This document shows positions 1 to 13,489 of a stretch of DNA of 64,000 nt, piece by piece. Source of the DNA: Cycas panzhihuaensis (lineage: Eukaryota > Cycadophyta). The translations under genes and the position numbers were made by a program. The stretch is from contig CM041465.1 of NCBI GenBank assembly GCA_023213395.1, positions 246,519,741 to 246,583,740 of the forward strand. The letters are read 5' to 3'. Below the pieces are notes generated by a model that was not told the origin of the DNA, made no database searches, and saw only the letters and a list, made by a program, of their open reading frames with translations. Within the stretch, counting starts at the first letter, position 1. Every line of letters begins with the position of its first letter.

Positions 1-1761
1 GCTCTTCACATCTATTATATTCTTAGGTGTAAGCCATTCAATAATGGCTCTAATTTTCTCACCATCTATCCACAACCCACTTTGAGATATTACAAATCCC
101 AAAAATACTAAGCTACTCTATATGAACTTGTATTTCTTCAAGTTCATTATAGTTTCTCTACTCTAAACACATCTAACACCATCCTTAGGTGTAATTAGTG
201 CTCCTCCTTAGTTCTACTGTATATTAAATTATCAACAAAATAGACAACTACAAACTTACTAATATATAGTCACAAAATGGTGTTCATTAACCTCATGAAT
301 ATACTTAGGGTATTTGACATCCCAAATGGCATGGCTAATCATTTATATAGCCCATATCTTGTTTTGAAGGTTGTTTCCACTTATCCCCTTCCCTAATTCG
401 AATATCATAATAACCACTTCTCAAGTCGATTTTAGTGAAGTAGGATGCACCTATCAAAACATCTAGCATGTCATCTATTTAAGGGATCAAGAACCTATAC
501 CTAATTATGATTTTGTTAATTGCCCTATAATCAATACATATCCTCCAAGAGTCATCTTACTTTGGAGTCAAAGGTGTAGGAGTTACACATAGACTCATGA
601 TTTCTCTTACCATCCATTTTTTTATTAATTCACTAACTTGTCAATTTAATTCTTCATTCTCCTTATGGCTTAATCTATATATAACTTGATTTAGTGGTGT
701 GGATCCTAGAATCATATCAATCTAACGTTAAATATCTCTTTTTTTTCATAAACCCTTAGGTAATTCTTCTATCATGATGTCATTATACTCTTATAATAAT
801 TTGTCTACCTCATGTGGTATCGATACTGACTCCTCAATATTTTCAAGTCAATTCATCACTAAGGTATAACAAGTCTCTATCTCCCTTACTTCCATCAGAA
901 ATTCCTTTATGGTTAGTATAGTCTTTGCCTAGCCTTATTTCTTCATGGGTAGTAATACGACCTTCACACCATCCTTCTAGAAGGTATAAGTATTCTTTCT
1001 CCCATTATGGTAAGCATCCCTATCATATTGCCATGCCCTCCCAAATAGTACATGGTATGCATCCATTGGGAGGACATCACACCATATCTCATCACGGTAT
1101 GTTTGCCCAATGGTAAATTTGATTGGACATATTTTGTCTACTACCACGTTGCTCCCTTACTTTGCTTACAAAATTTTATAAGGGTTAGGATGCCTTTCTC
1201 ACTGTAATCATAGTTTTTATATCATTTCAATAAATACCATAATCTTTACAGCTTACACTATCATAACAACCTTATAAATCTTGCCACCTGAAGTGCATCT
1301 CATTTAGAAAATATTGTTGTATAGACATGATTCATCATTGCCCTTTGTTTTTCCCTTTTCTTATGCTCGACTTTATTTTGGAGTGATCAATGTTCTCCTT
1401 AGCATTAGATTCTTCCCAACGTCTACTACAACTTGTGTGGGTTGTTCCTATTTCTCAGCTTAAGCCAGATTCACTCTTGGTTGTTCCATTTAATTTCTTG
1501 ATTGGTCAAAATAAGAAAGATATTTATTGGCCTTATAGCCTTCTTTAGTACACCTATAGTAGACAAGAGGCCTCCTAGGTATGTTACCTGCTCTATCAAA
1601 AAAATTTCCCCTTTGAACTCCTTGAAACCTTGACTTCTTAGTTGGTTTTGAAAACTCCTCTACTTTTGTCTACTTTGAGTTACATTTTGTCTCTCCATCT
1701 AATTGGAGGATTCTCCATGGGAGTAGTTGAAGCCACCCCAACCTCTGAATGGGGTTAATAG
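1..1761 (-). pseudogene. Decayed Ty3/gypsy fragment (gag C-terminus to RT)
   Basis: On the minus strand, about 395-560 translates to reverse-transcriptase core sequence: WRICIDYRAINK, a stop-containing stretch, then [17 protein letters not shown]. These are the early palm and catalytic-Asp blocks of Ty3/gypsy RT. Further upstream in element sense (about 1516-1575) is a degenerate CCHC zinc knuckle, YRCTKEGYKANKY, in which the first and last Cys are Tyr and the His is Tyr. This is the gag nucleocapsid end. The region between should hold the protease, but I found no intact DSG motif. Many stops and frameshifts make this a pseudogene. The window edge cuts the rest of pol, and the copia-1 LTR abuts it at 1762. 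Family assignment is firm; exact limits are not. Confidence 0.8.
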
Positions 1762-2290
1762 TGTTGAAAATGGGGTATTAAGCCTATAGCCCTTAGAATC
1801 TAAAAGAAAGGAAATTTTGCTATAAGAATGAATATGATTAGCATCTAATCAAGCTAACATGGAGATAAACATATGAGTAAGTATAAGCATAATGATCACA
1901 AACATGAGGACACAAAATATGGAGGAGAAGAAATTGATCCAACTCTAAATAAATAAGAAGTTTAGATTAACCAAGAACAACAGTATAACACTCACTCTTA
2001 TAAAATACTTGAAGAATGGTTTTAATATATAGAGACCTTGGAGCACCATATATTTAATGAATGTCAAACATACAAGCTAATTAGTTGCATGTAAGACAAG
2101 TGTTCCCTTGAGCTCTCTTGTAAGCACAAATGCATAAGGGTACATTAACCCTCAAGTTACAATGTTGTATAATTAAAAAGAATGTGAGTGCATGTTTTAT
2201 CACTTTAAGTGATAAGTCACACTAACATAAAATACATTAATAAAATATTATAAAGTACATCACTTAATATTTAAACATAAAGATTTAACA
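1762..2290 (-). repeat. Copia-1 3' LTR
   Basis: Read on the minus strand, it starts with TGTTAAATC directly after the polypurine tract and probably ends with CAACA at 1762-1766. It contains a TATA-like run (TATATATTAAAACC) near 2010-2025 in minus sense, a plausible Pol II promoter. The lower boundary is an inference because there is no partner LTR to compare. Confidence 0.55.
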
Positions 2291-2299
2291 CCTCCCCTT

Positions 2300-5200
2300 A
2301 ATATTTATAATATTAAGTTGGACACTAAGACCATCCCTAAATTTCTTAAACTTCTCTCTATCAAGTGGCTTAGTAAAGATATCTAAAATATGTTGGTATG
2401 TGGACCTATAGAAGAGATTGATCTCACTATTATGAACATGCTCCTTGATTAAATGGTAATGAACCTCGATGTGCTTAGTTCATACATGAAAAACTAGATT
2501 CTTAGTTAACTTGAGCATACTTTGATTATCATAATATAGTCTGGTGGGGTGATCCTACTTAAGTCTAAGCTCTTCAAAAATCCTCCTCAGCTAAATAGCC
2601 TCACAAGTTACAATGATTGTAGCATTCGGTAGATGACAAGGTAACATTGGGTTGTTTCTTACAACTCCATGGAATGACTCCTTATCCAAGTATAAAATAA
2701 TATCCCGAGGTGATCTACAACTATCTTAGCAACCTACCGAATCAAAATCTGAAAACCCCTCCAAAATGAAGTTCTCATTATAAATATTCTAAATTCCATG
2801 TTGCAATGTGCTTTTCAGGTATCTTAATATACTCTTTACCACATTCTAATGTTTCTAATTAGGTTGAAACATGTATCTAGAATAAATCCTAACTGCAAAT
2901 GAAATGACTGCTCTAATGTTGGTGAGGTAGATTAGGCTACCTACTAGTTACCGGTATAATATAGGATTTGTTAGTTCCGATTCCTTATCGAGTGATAACT
3001 TAGTACTATTCTTCATAGGTGTTAGTGCTAGTTTATAATCCTGCATTCTAAAATGTTACAAAATGTTCCAAGAGTACTTTACTTGGGAAAGGAAAATATG
3101 ACTTGGCTATTGCCATACCTCTATACCAAAAAAATAATAGAAAAATTTGAGATTAGTAATCTCAAAACTCCTCTTAAGATCATCTTGGAGAATCTAAATC
3201 ATTATAATGTCATTTTTTGTGATCACTAAGTCATCAATATACAACATGACAAAGACTATATGATTCTCCCTAACTTTATATATAAGTTAAGATTTGATAT
3301 AAATCAATGATATCTATGTCTCAAAAAATAATAATTGATTTTAGAGTACCATACTCTTAGGGCCTATTTTAAATCATATAAAACCTTCTTAAGGTGATAG
3401 ACCAAATATTATTTTCCTTGTTCAATGTAATTAGGAGGTTACTCTAAATATACCTCCTCTTGAAGATTACCATTGAGAAAGACGCTCTACACGTCCATCT
3501 AGTAGATTGGCAACTTATATTGAGTAGCTAAGGCCAAAATAAATCTGATGGTATTCATATTTACTACTCGTGTAAAGGTCTCATCATAATCAATGTCTTC
3601 TTTTTTATTAAAACCATTTGCAATAAGTCAAGCCTTATGATGTTTAATTAAACTATTAGAGTGGAATTTATTTTTATAAACCCATTTATAATTGATTGTC
3701 TATTTATTTTTAAGAGATTCCACCAAATCCCATGTTCTTATCTTTTCAATAAAATGGATTTCATCACCCATGGTAACTTTCCACTTTTCACCTTTACTAA
3801 CCTCTTAAAAAGTGGAAGGCTTATCAACATAAAGCACTTCGGCCATAAATGTATAGCTTATTTGCTATCCCATCTTTGATGGATATTTTTCTTTTATGAT
3901 TTAACTATCATATATTGTTTATGTGTACCATTTAGGTTGCTTCTTTATAGATGTAGTTTCAACCTCAATATCCTTTTACTATAAAGACTGATCTGTTGAA
4001 GAAGTGCCAGGGTCAAGTGGAGCTTTATTTGAAATAGATGGCACAGAAGTAAAAGTAACATGAGTAGAAGATGTACATGGTGTAGAGTATTGTGAGGGAA
4101 GGAAATCCTCAATAATTTATTTAGTTTTTTTAGTAGAAGATTGGATAGATGCATATTCCAACTCCTTGTTTTTAACAAAGATTACATCTCTAGATAGATG
4201 CATTTTCTTGGCATTGGGATCATACATCCTATATGCTTTGTTATAAATAGTATAACCAACAACAACGTATTTAAGACTATTCTTATCTAACTTAGTTCTT
4301 TACTGATAGGAAATATGCATATAAACAGTACACCCAGAAGTCCTTAAATAGCTAACTATTGGCTTTCTGTTAAACCAAGCCTCCTCTAGTGTGATATTAG
4401 TGATTATTATAGTTGGACTTCCATTTGCCACATAGGCTGCTATGTGAAATGGTTTTGCCTAATGAGAATGATGTAGCCATTTTACATGCATCATAGCTTT
4501 AGTTTTATCAGCCAAAGTCTTGTTCATCTGCTTAGAAACTCCATTCTGTTGAGGTGTATGAGAAGTAGTAAGTTGTCACCTAATTCCATGAGCCTTACAG
4601 AACTAATTGAATTCCCCTGAGGTAAATTCTCCTCCATTGCCAGATCTTAAGATTTCGATTGATAATCTAGGTTCATTTTCCACTTTAAATTTGAATTTCT
4701 TAAAATTTTCAAATACCTCTTATTTTTACCTAATAAAGTATACCTAAACTTTATGTGAAAAATCATCAATGAATGTGATATAATACAAAGCTCCTTTAAG
4801 AGATGTCATGGACATGGGTCCATATAAATTTGAATGAATTAACTATAAAGGTTGTAATACACGCCATGAGTTACCTTTAGGAAAATGTTGTTTATGTTAA
4901 GTCCCCATAATACATGCTTCACAAAGATACTTTAAGGCATATATCTTTAGAATCCCATACACCATGTTTTTAGTGAACATCAACTTGATATTGTCTAAGT
5001 TTAAGTAACATAGTCTATTATGTCAAAGTTGATCAGTTGACATTAATTAAGTGACAGAATAGGCAAGTGTTATATCAAGTGTAATGTTTGGTGTATCAAG
5101 TTTATAAAGTCAATGGTCCTCATACAAATAGCTACCACTTAATTATTTTTATCACTAATTATGCATTTCCCACATTTAAATAAAATACACATATATTATG

Positions 5201-6445
5201 TGTCTAACTAACTAACAAATAAGAGGCTTTTCTACATTAAAGATATCAGATAGGTATCTCTAGTGAGAAATATAGAAGTAGGGTTATTAGGTGAATGGAA
5301 TAAGATAATTTTGTCTATACCAAAAATCTCAATAGATTCATTGTTACCAAATGTAACTTATTACCATCTTCATTCTTTTATATTGTAAAGTAATTCATCA
5401 TGCTAATCATATGCCAAGATGCCCCTAAATCAATTGTCCAAGTGTTATCACTTCTAGAGTTGTGATAAGTATAAAATATTTTATCTTCATCTGCAAATTA
5501 ATTTGGGTAGCATTGATTGCCACCTCTAAAGCCCCTCTTTCCTTTTTGACCTCATCTAAAGCTACATCGATTTGGTCTAGGGGATTATCGTTGTTGTTGT
5601 CACTGAAATTGTTACTGATGAGGCTATTATTGTTGTTGCTACTATTGACATAACTACTAGAACTGTTACTATTACTACAAATCTAATTACTACTTTTTAC
5701 ATTCAGGAGCTATGTGGTCCACCTTACTACAACAATGACATCTAATATTAGATTCAGATATATCAATGTTCATATTCCCAAACTATTCTTGAAGTGATTA
5801 TTTATGATTATATTTGGCTTTAAATTTGGTCACGAATGTTCCTGAATGGCTCATCTTGCTATAGATAAATTTGCTCTTCTTGAAGTAAGAGGCTCTTAAG
5901 CTGATTGAAAGTCAAAGTAGCCAATGTGTCATCTCTTTTGATAAAGGAGATGAATCCATTGTATTCTTTTAGCAAAGCATGTAAAGTGGAAGTTACAAGT
6001 TCATTTCTTGAAACTGGTTTACCAAGAGTATTTAACTTGTTACAAGAATGCCGACATGGACTTTACAAACTTCAATAGATATAATTTTACTTTGATCATC
6101 ATGATGTGAGCCTCATCTCACCTCTCATATAATGAAGACAAAATATACCAAACTTCTTTTAAGGTATATGTACATGTAATATTTTAGTCTACATTTATAT
6201 CAGTAATCATATGTAAAAATATTAAGGCAATCTTATCCTTAGCCTCCTAAACAACAACTAAAACAAGATCAGGATAAATAATTACACTACTATCATGTGG
6301 GCTTTCAATAGGTATTGGTTTAAGATTCTTTTCAGAAATAAATATCTAAAATTTATTCATGATTAGTATATTATGTATTTACCTCTTCTATTTGTGATAA
6401 TTATCTTGTCTATTCAATTTAATAGTGCATGCCTTAAGCATATTG
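2300..6445 (-). pseudogene. Copia-1 gag-pol polyprotein, dead
   Basis: In minus-strand order: gag from about 6441; an intact CCHC knuckle CHCCSKVDHIAPEC at 5699-5740; integrase about 5060-4200; RT about 3720-2750 with an intact YIDDL at 3227-3241; and the RNase H end, with TKHIEVHYHLIKEHV-like residues near 2440-2490. The integrase has lost all three catalytic acids. The HSD block reads HSN (about 4826), the SDNGGEF block reads SGNGGEF (about 4648), and the GVAER block reads GVSKQ (about 4540). Stops, mostly TAG where CAG or CGA is expected, interrupt every domain. It follows that this copy could not integrate even if frames were repaired. Domain identities are clear; the gag start is approximate. 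Confidence 0.82.
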
Positions 6446-6559
6446 ATGGTAGCTATAATGTTCAAGTTGATTAAAAGATCTTGAAACTAGTAGATGACTT
6501 GAAAACTCAAAGCTCTTATTGCTTAAATTCCATTTTCTAACACACCAATATCCATGATC

Positions 6560-9500
6560 TTGCAAGAAGATCCAACAACTGAAGAGAGTGATGAGGAGTG
6601 GAGGACTAGGTTAGGAGTTGGTCTACCCTTGATCTTTATAAGTAGATACAATAATTGGCTAAGCTAACTTTAGGATAAGGTTAGGTAGGGTTGATCTACA
6701 CAAATGTACCATGCTTTCTTTAGGATTCATAGCCTCATTAACACCGTTTTCGAACCCTCTTTATTTTAAAAAATCCTAATTATCGTGCATTGATCATAAA
6801 GTTGATCGGTCCCCTAAGAAATCTACCAAGCTAGAGATTATAGAGGCAAGGTTTTAACCTTTTTTCGGCCTCTCCTACAAGATTTAAAAAAAAAAATTAA
6901 AGGTTTAAGTTAAGTTAGATAAATTTATTTAACTGTAGATGTTGTTGCTTATAATGTTTAATTAATATCTCAATGAAATGGCTTCAAAATAAAGCAATTG
7001 AATATACAAAAGTTAATACATAAAAGGTTTATAAAAACACTTAAAAATATAAAAAAAGTGTTAAGTGTCCAATAAGAAATTACTTGCTTTAATGTGGTGC
7101 TTAAAGTAGGTTTATTTTTAAAGACAAAAGAAACCACTTAATGCCATATTTAATCATATATGCCAAGTAGACAATTATTATCAAAGTATTAGGACTTTAA
7201 ATAGTCCTAACCAACTTAATAAAATAAGTGATTTTTATTAACAATAGTGTTTTTGTGGCCGCCTTTATGACTAGGGCATCAAAGCCACCTCACACAAAGC
7301 CTTATAAAATCAATCACAATGTGATTTTATCACGATTGAGTATAAAATATCATTAAAAAATCACTTATTTTAAGTTAACAATTTTTTTAATATGTTAATG
7401 AACTTAGAAAATAAACATAAGATTAAAAAATAACTAAAAATTATTAAATATCACTATAAGAGCACTTTAAAATATAAACTTTATAAAGTAAAGTTTATTT
7501 TATATAGAATATTCCTAGAATATTCTATATTACATAACCTAAAGTTTATTTCCAAATGTAAAAAAATGAAATATTTGATGAATTCGAATGACAGCGATAG
7601 TGGCATATATCCAAACACATAGATGCTTGTAACTCTCCACAAAATGATCATATCATTACCAAATTTTAGGACATGGTCATGTAAGCATGAGATAAGTTCC
7701 TCTCAAGTTTCATAAGATAAAGAGTTGGGTGCAATAAGAACAAAGCTAAGCAAGGTCAAACAAAGGCGAACAATGGGTAGACAATCGAATTGTTATTATA
7801 CTTTATTCAAGGGTTTAAAATACAATATTTTACTTTAGATCTCTACTCTAGAGTTAATACCAGCTGCCATAATCAACAAAATAGGCCAAGACTAACAAAT
7901 TTATAAGAAACAAGTATTTTTAATTAAAAATTTTGCCCTGCATATAAGAAATCTACCCATAATAGTGTTAGCTCTTTATATATGAGGAGCAGGCTAAGAG
8001 GAGTAAAGATAGAACTAATTCCTAATCAAAAAATAAAAATCTTTCAGAGATCTACCAGTAATCTTATAAAAAATATTTTTTATTGCAAAAAATTAAAGAA
8101 AATCACTAATTTTTATAATATTTTACCATTGTACCTAATGAAATGAATTTGAAAAAAATATTTAGAATGTAAAATTAGTGATCTCCAGCCTCTTTCCACC
8201 TTGTTCATTCCTTAGAAGGATCTCTTTTTACCTTAACACCACCTATGTAATCTCTTTAACCCTTTTCTAAAGCTCTTGCATGCTTCTATTTAATTGTGCA
8301 TTCCCTCTTTTGGCTATCTTACCTCTCAAGTTATTTACTCTTTTCCTATAAACATTATCAACCTATTATCAACCTACTTCTAATAATTCTCAAACAGATT
8401 TTAAAGGAAATACAAAATTTATCAACCTCCTAAAGTTGAAACATGTTTTAATACTAAATGATAGGGTGGTAATCTCTCCAATAATACAACCATGCATGTA
8501 GAAGAATTTATCACAAAAAATATAGAATCAAACTTTCCATAAAAATACTTCTTTTATAAATTTCTAATTTTCCATTAAAAAAAACCTAAAACTAAAAACC
8601 AAGTATTTGTATAATGTATAATTATATAAATTTGTGGCTTTTAGCCATGAAAAAATCTTAATTACCATCCCCTAAAATTAAAAATAAATTTAGAGTAAAA
8701 AACTCTCAAATCTAAAATTTTCTATTTTTAGTAAGTTTTTAAAAGTGTATTGAATCCCATAAAAATTGACTCATAGGTAATTAAACATATTATATGTCCT
8801 ATAGGAACTCAAATGAAGTAAAGCTAATCTCTTAACTTAGAAAAGTGATACCCATAAATTTTTATAAAATTGAAAAAGAAACTTAAACTAAAATTTTGGA
8901 TAACTAAACAATGTATTTTGGGTCTAAAATCGATTCACAATGTTCGTAAAGCAGTAGAATTTCTTTAGAGCCTTTGTAACTTTTTGAGATAGTTATCTTT
9001 ATATTGATCAAATAGTATAAATTTATGTCATCTCTAATAAATAGCATTTTCTATATACTCCTGCATTAGTTGCTCCTAATTTAAACCGGTTCTATTTTGA
9101 CCTTATCATTTGTATATCTTAGCTTCTTTAATGTTTGATTTCTATAATTCTTAGGAAATCAAATCAAACTTAATAAAATTATACTTTTATAATTGTCCAA
9201 CCCTATCTATCATGATTCACATCTATTCATAAATACAAACATCAATTTTTCACTTTGGTTTTGATTCTTATCTTTAATTTGTTTAGGCTTTTATTATCTT
9301 TAATTAAATATGACTTTAATTTAAAGATGACTAATGTTTAATGCACATTAAAAATAATAATAATAGTAATAAAATATGGCAGAGGAATACTCAACTCGCT
9401 TTCTTTACAAAATACATCAAACATAACTTAATTCACCTTTTGCCCAACTCCTTTTAACCTTAATGTCATACAATTTCATCAATCTAATGATAACATAACT

Positions 9501-9560
9501 AAAGGTGTGGTAAATAGAAGATTTTATAAGACACTTAAGTAAATTACAGCTAAGAACTTA
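6560..9560. other. AT-rich intergenic or eroded repeat sequence
   Basis: No credible ORF, RNA gene or recognisable transposon domain in either strand. The part just above copia-1 (6560-7550) may hold its lost leader or 5' LTR, but it does not match the 3' LTR at 1762-2290. A short perfect palindrome lies at 7502-7530. The remainder is long A/T runs. Confidence 0.5.
7502..7530. repeat. Short perfect inverted repeat
   Basis: Arms of 13 bp (ATATAGAATATTC at 7502-7514 and its exact complement at 7518-7530) separated by CTA. Too AT-rich and isolated to assign a role. It could form a cruciform or simply be chance in AT-rich DNA. Confidence 0.6.
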
Positions 9561-9581
9561 AATAATCCTTTATTTTAGGTT

Positions 9582-9830
9582 TGAGTGATTAGTGGACAGA
9601 TAAGTAAGGTCTTAAGTGAAAAAGGTTTAGAGTTTAAATCTCAATAAAACCATTAGTCCTTTTTAATTCCTTCAATACTTTACTTTCTTTTATAAGATCA
9701 AATGTAAGTGTGATAAAAAAATTTTAGAAATACATTAACTTAATAAGACTAAGTTGACCAAGTGGTTAATAGTAGGTTAGATAACACTTATTAAGGGAAA
9801 GGTCACAAGTTCAAATCATTTTGCCTTTAG
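9582..9830 (+). repeat. Two tRNA-like (SINE-like) Pol III promoter remnants
   Basis: The stretch 9752-9826 has an A-box-like TTGACCAAGTGGTTAA, close to the A box of plant tRNA-Ser/Leu, followed about 45 bp on by a B-box-like AAGTTCAAATCA. A second, weaker pair lies upstream: an A-like block at about 9582-9594 and a B-like GAGTTTAAATCTC at 9630-9642. Neither folds into a convincing cloverleaf or acceptor stem by eye, so functional tRNA genes are unlikely. A tRNA-derived SINE, possibly dimeric, is the best reading. Confidence 0.4.
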
Positions 9831-9849
9831 ACCTTTTTATTAACTTTTC

Positions 9850-12800
9850 TTTATTTGAAGTTTAAACTTGAAATTTATAAAAAAAGAAAAAGCCACTTCC
9901 ATTTTAATAATATAAGTCTCAATTTAATGGTTAGAAGGGAGTTATATAAACTTTAAGTTGGAGGCATTTCCTTAATTTTGGGCCTCTCCCATAAAATTTA
10001 AGAATTTTATGTATGATTTCACTACCAATAGTTAGATATATATTAGATCATATCTAGTTACTTATCATTTGCCTTATGCTACATTTGGTTGCTTCCATTT
10101 GCTTGTTATTTTATCTTACATAGTATGTGACTGAGTATTTACTTAGTTTGCCTATACATATTATATTCCCTTTAGTAATAATAATACAAGTTTTATTTTC
10201 TATAACATCTATTTTATTATGGAAATATTGCATTGTAAGTTATCCATTCAATTATAACAATCACTATGACATAGTTTTTTTATTACAATGTTTCTCAATT
10301 ATCATTGTTTTACATACATTGTTAATGTTTCAGGCACATGATTTTTGTTATTATTTTACACTTTCTTATAACTACTATAAGCATCCATTTCAAATTAACA
10401 TGAACTTGCACTCCTCTAAGTTGCCTTACATCAGTGAAACGTAGGTTGAGTTTCTGTTTGAGTTAGTTATCTTATGAGTTAAATACAAGTATGTACCCCT
10501 CTAAGTAATTTATTTTTATCAATATAAGAATTATCTATTGTTTTTCACTTACAATTATCTTCTTTTACATTTCTTACCTCGATATTGAATGCAATTATTA
10601 ATTTCACTTATACTATTATGTAGATCTTCTCGAATAAATGTAAATTGAGTGGTCATGAGTTAAAAGTAGACACTATATGAGCAAGTTATGTCTGTTATAT
10701 AATTTTATATTCTCCCATTAGTCTAATCTCATAGTGCTTGAGGTCAACTTTATAATGTACCACAAAAATAGCACAATTAATATTCTTTAGTCTAAAAACC
10801 CAACTTTATAATATGTTTTAAGATTTTTTTATTTTTTGATCTTCCTTATTTTCATTATAAATACTCTTATTATCTTTATTCTTTACAAATATATCTTGAT
10901 GAATGATTTAATTATGACCTCATGATGTTATCATCTTTTATTTGCTAATGCTAAAGTGAGGTGCTTTTAGATTACATTATTATGGAATCGACATCAATCT
11001 CTTAAGTTTGATCTCTCTTTCATATTTTATTTTAAATTTGTTTATATATTTTCATATTATTTTCATTTCCTTTTCATTCCTTTTACTTATTTAGTTTTAT
11101 TACTTTGGAGAGCTTATCAACTGGCTTCACAACTAAATAAATATATACACACATAATGCTTTATCCCTATTTGAAGGCACTCTTACTTACCCTCATATAT
11201 GCTTGTATTTGATTTTTTTAACAATCAATAGGTGTTTAGTAATTGAGCACACACACATCAAGTGATCACACAACCTCAACATTAAACTAAGTAAAAGCCC
11301 CCTTTGTGCCCTATTTGATTATTTTTATCAAAATAATAGAAGCAATATTAGTTTATATTATGAGTCAATAACTCTTTCTTATTGAAAATTACATACAATT
11401 CATTATATTTTGACATAATTAGCAGTTATGCTCTCATAATCTTTCATTACACATAAGATATATGTTGCGTATAGCATGAAATTTACTTCTTTTTGCTTAG
11501 GTATACCTCATCTCTAAGTCTCATATTAAATAGGAGAAGCAAATTCCCACTCATCAAGTAAATAAGAAGTTGTAAAAGAGAGTATTTATATATAAATGAA
11601 AAAGGATTCTTTTTAATCAAAGGTCTGTTAATTTTAGAATTAAAGATGCATAAAAATAGAATAAAAACAAGCTCACTTTTACACTTAAAAAAAGGGGATT
11701 TTCATCATGAGAATTAAAAGTGATTTTTTGCATTAAGGAGAGGCATACATTTTTGTTTTATATTTTAGGAAATTCTAAAAAAATAGTAATATTAAGGAGG
11801 GAAAACTATGGAGTACTATATTTGCATCATATTTTTGAAAAGTAAGTTTCTATTTAAGATAATTTTCATGCATCAAGAGAGGGTTGTAGTTAGATATTTT
11901 AACAAAAAATAACGAGATATAAATTGCATTGTATTTTCATTTTATTTTATGTATATCTTAAAAGTAAATTAAATAATGAATAAGTATTGTACAAGTGATG
12001 TACTTTTGCAAAATATTTTAAACACAAAATTACTTAGGGCATATTCACACTCTTTGTTTTTAGGGTTCACATATAAACTTTAAACTTTGCCCCTTAGATT
12101 TGAGTATGCGGTCACTTTAGTGACCTTCTAAGAGTAAGTATAACATTACATAAGTTATTTTGGACAATTATATTGGGGAAATATTATTGTTTCATCAACT
12201 TTTTATCAACCCCAAGTCCACTACGTAGGTCATAGCTATTTGCTAAGTCAAACCCTAATCACTTTTCTTATTAAGTTTGTATTGAATTAAGACTCTTTAT
12301 GTAACCCACAATAAAATCTTTAGTGTTCAACATCCTCAACTAGTTGGAAATTTTTACTCCTAGGGTGAAGACATATATGTGCATCATACCTTCTAAGATA
12401 AAGCCATAAAAGTCTTAGCTTTTAAGTGAACTTAATGAGTTTTGATAGAACTAAAGAGTAAGTAGGTGGACTCTATACTTACTCTCTATGATTAATCACA
12501 AGATTGTTACTAATTGAGTAATCTCTATTAAAGGGATTATTAGAAGCTTTATCATTCACCATTTGAGACAACTTTAGCTAAACTCTAGGCCCTAAAGTTT
12601 ACAATAGATTTCATCACCAAGGTTGAGGGAGTCATATTAGAAAGGGTTTGAGGTCATATAATTGAGGAAGCCCACCCAATAGTACTTAGTTATAACCTAG
12701 AGGCCTTAGGTTGGCCTCATTGATTTGTTATATGAAAATATTAACATGATACCTTAGTCTTAGTATTTCCTCTATAGTGGGTATGAACCCCCATTTCTAT

Positions 12801-12960
12801 TAGGGTTTTAGTTGAATTTAAAGTAACTTTTGACACTAATTAATAAGTGTACTATACTAGTTTGATTTAGGTAACACATATAGCTTTGCTTGTTGATTTT
12901 TATGAAACCACTAGAAACTTATATTATTTTTAATTTGTAAAAATGTTAATCAGTTTATAA
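9850..12960. other. AT-rich sequence, nothing recognised
   Basis: No domain, RNA gene or paired repeat recognised. An open frame at 10127-10444 (plus strand, 105 codons) encodes a Leu/Ile/Tyr/Phe-rich peptide typical of translated AT-rich DNA, without a recognisable family. From about 12000 the sequence may be the decayed flank of the gypsy remnant that follows. Confidence 0.45.
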
Positions 12961-12969
12961 ACCTATTTC

Positions 12970-13180
12970 CACCCAAATATATAGGATTTGTTTTGTGGAA
13001 TATCAAGGGGAAATTTCTATGTCAATATTTTTTTAGTGATCATAGAGGAGACTCAAGTCATAGTCTAGTCCCTTACCATTATTTTAATAATTTTCACTTA
13101 TCAAATTATCATGCCAATGCTCTTGTCGATGTTTTATCATTTCTACAAACTCCACTATGTTTTAGGTTGACTTAATCACT
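12970..13180 (+). pseudogene. Possible gypsy RNase H remnant
   Basis: A short open frame ends in SNYHANALVDVLSFLQ, which resembles the C-terminal ADALA-LASSL block of gypsy RNase H, preceded by a LVPYHYF segment like the L-PYH motif found just upstream in several plant gypsy elements. The match is short and no catalytic DEDD residues can be checked. It may belong to a different element from the gag at 13490, because RNase H should follow RT rather than precede gag. Confidence 0.3.
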
Positions 13181-13489
13181 TGTCACTTATTTATCCTTAC
13201 ATATTTGAAGAGGTTATTACCTCTCAAATTTATTGGATTCTATTTTTACCCCCTTGTACTTCCTAATTTGATCTACTAGTATTTTTAGTAGTATTCTCAG
13301 TTGCCTACTCATTTGTAATTATCGACTGCTTTGGTTTAACTCTTAGTGATGATCTAATCTTTTAATCTCCATGGTTTCCAAATATGAAAAAGCTCTGTCC
13401 TTCCATCTCAAAATCACTTCATTAAGATTTTAATGTCTCGATCCAATCAAAACTTCACCATTAGTCATTGTAGTCATTGCTCTAGATAT

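Larger units (their letters stand above)
1762..6560 (-). mobile_element. Copia-1: Ty1/copia retrotransposon, one LTR recognised
   Basis: A minus-strand copia element. The order in element sense is gag, zinc knuckle, integrase, RT, RNase H, polypurine tract, 3' LTR, which is the Ty1/copia order with integrase before RT. The polypurine tract is on the minus strand at 2291-2299 (AAGGGGAGG), immediately followed by TGTTAAAT, the start of the 3' LTR. I could not find a second copy of this LTR or a clear tRNA-Met PBS above 6450, so the 5' LTR is deleted or too diverged to see. The element abuts the gypsy remnant at 1-1761. Confidence 0.8.

Noticed and set aside
5462-5653. Plus-strand 63-codon Leu-rich frame
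   Set aside because: It is antisense to the copia-1 gag knuckle region, next to CHCCSKVDHIAPEC.
9752-9826. Functional tRNA-Ser or tRNA-Leu gene
   Set aside because: Boxes A and B are present but stems do not pair convincingly and no terminator follows in the right place.
10127-10444. 105-codon hydrophobic open frame
   Set aside because: Composition is what AT-rich DNA gives; no family, no conserved start, no neighbouring gene structure.
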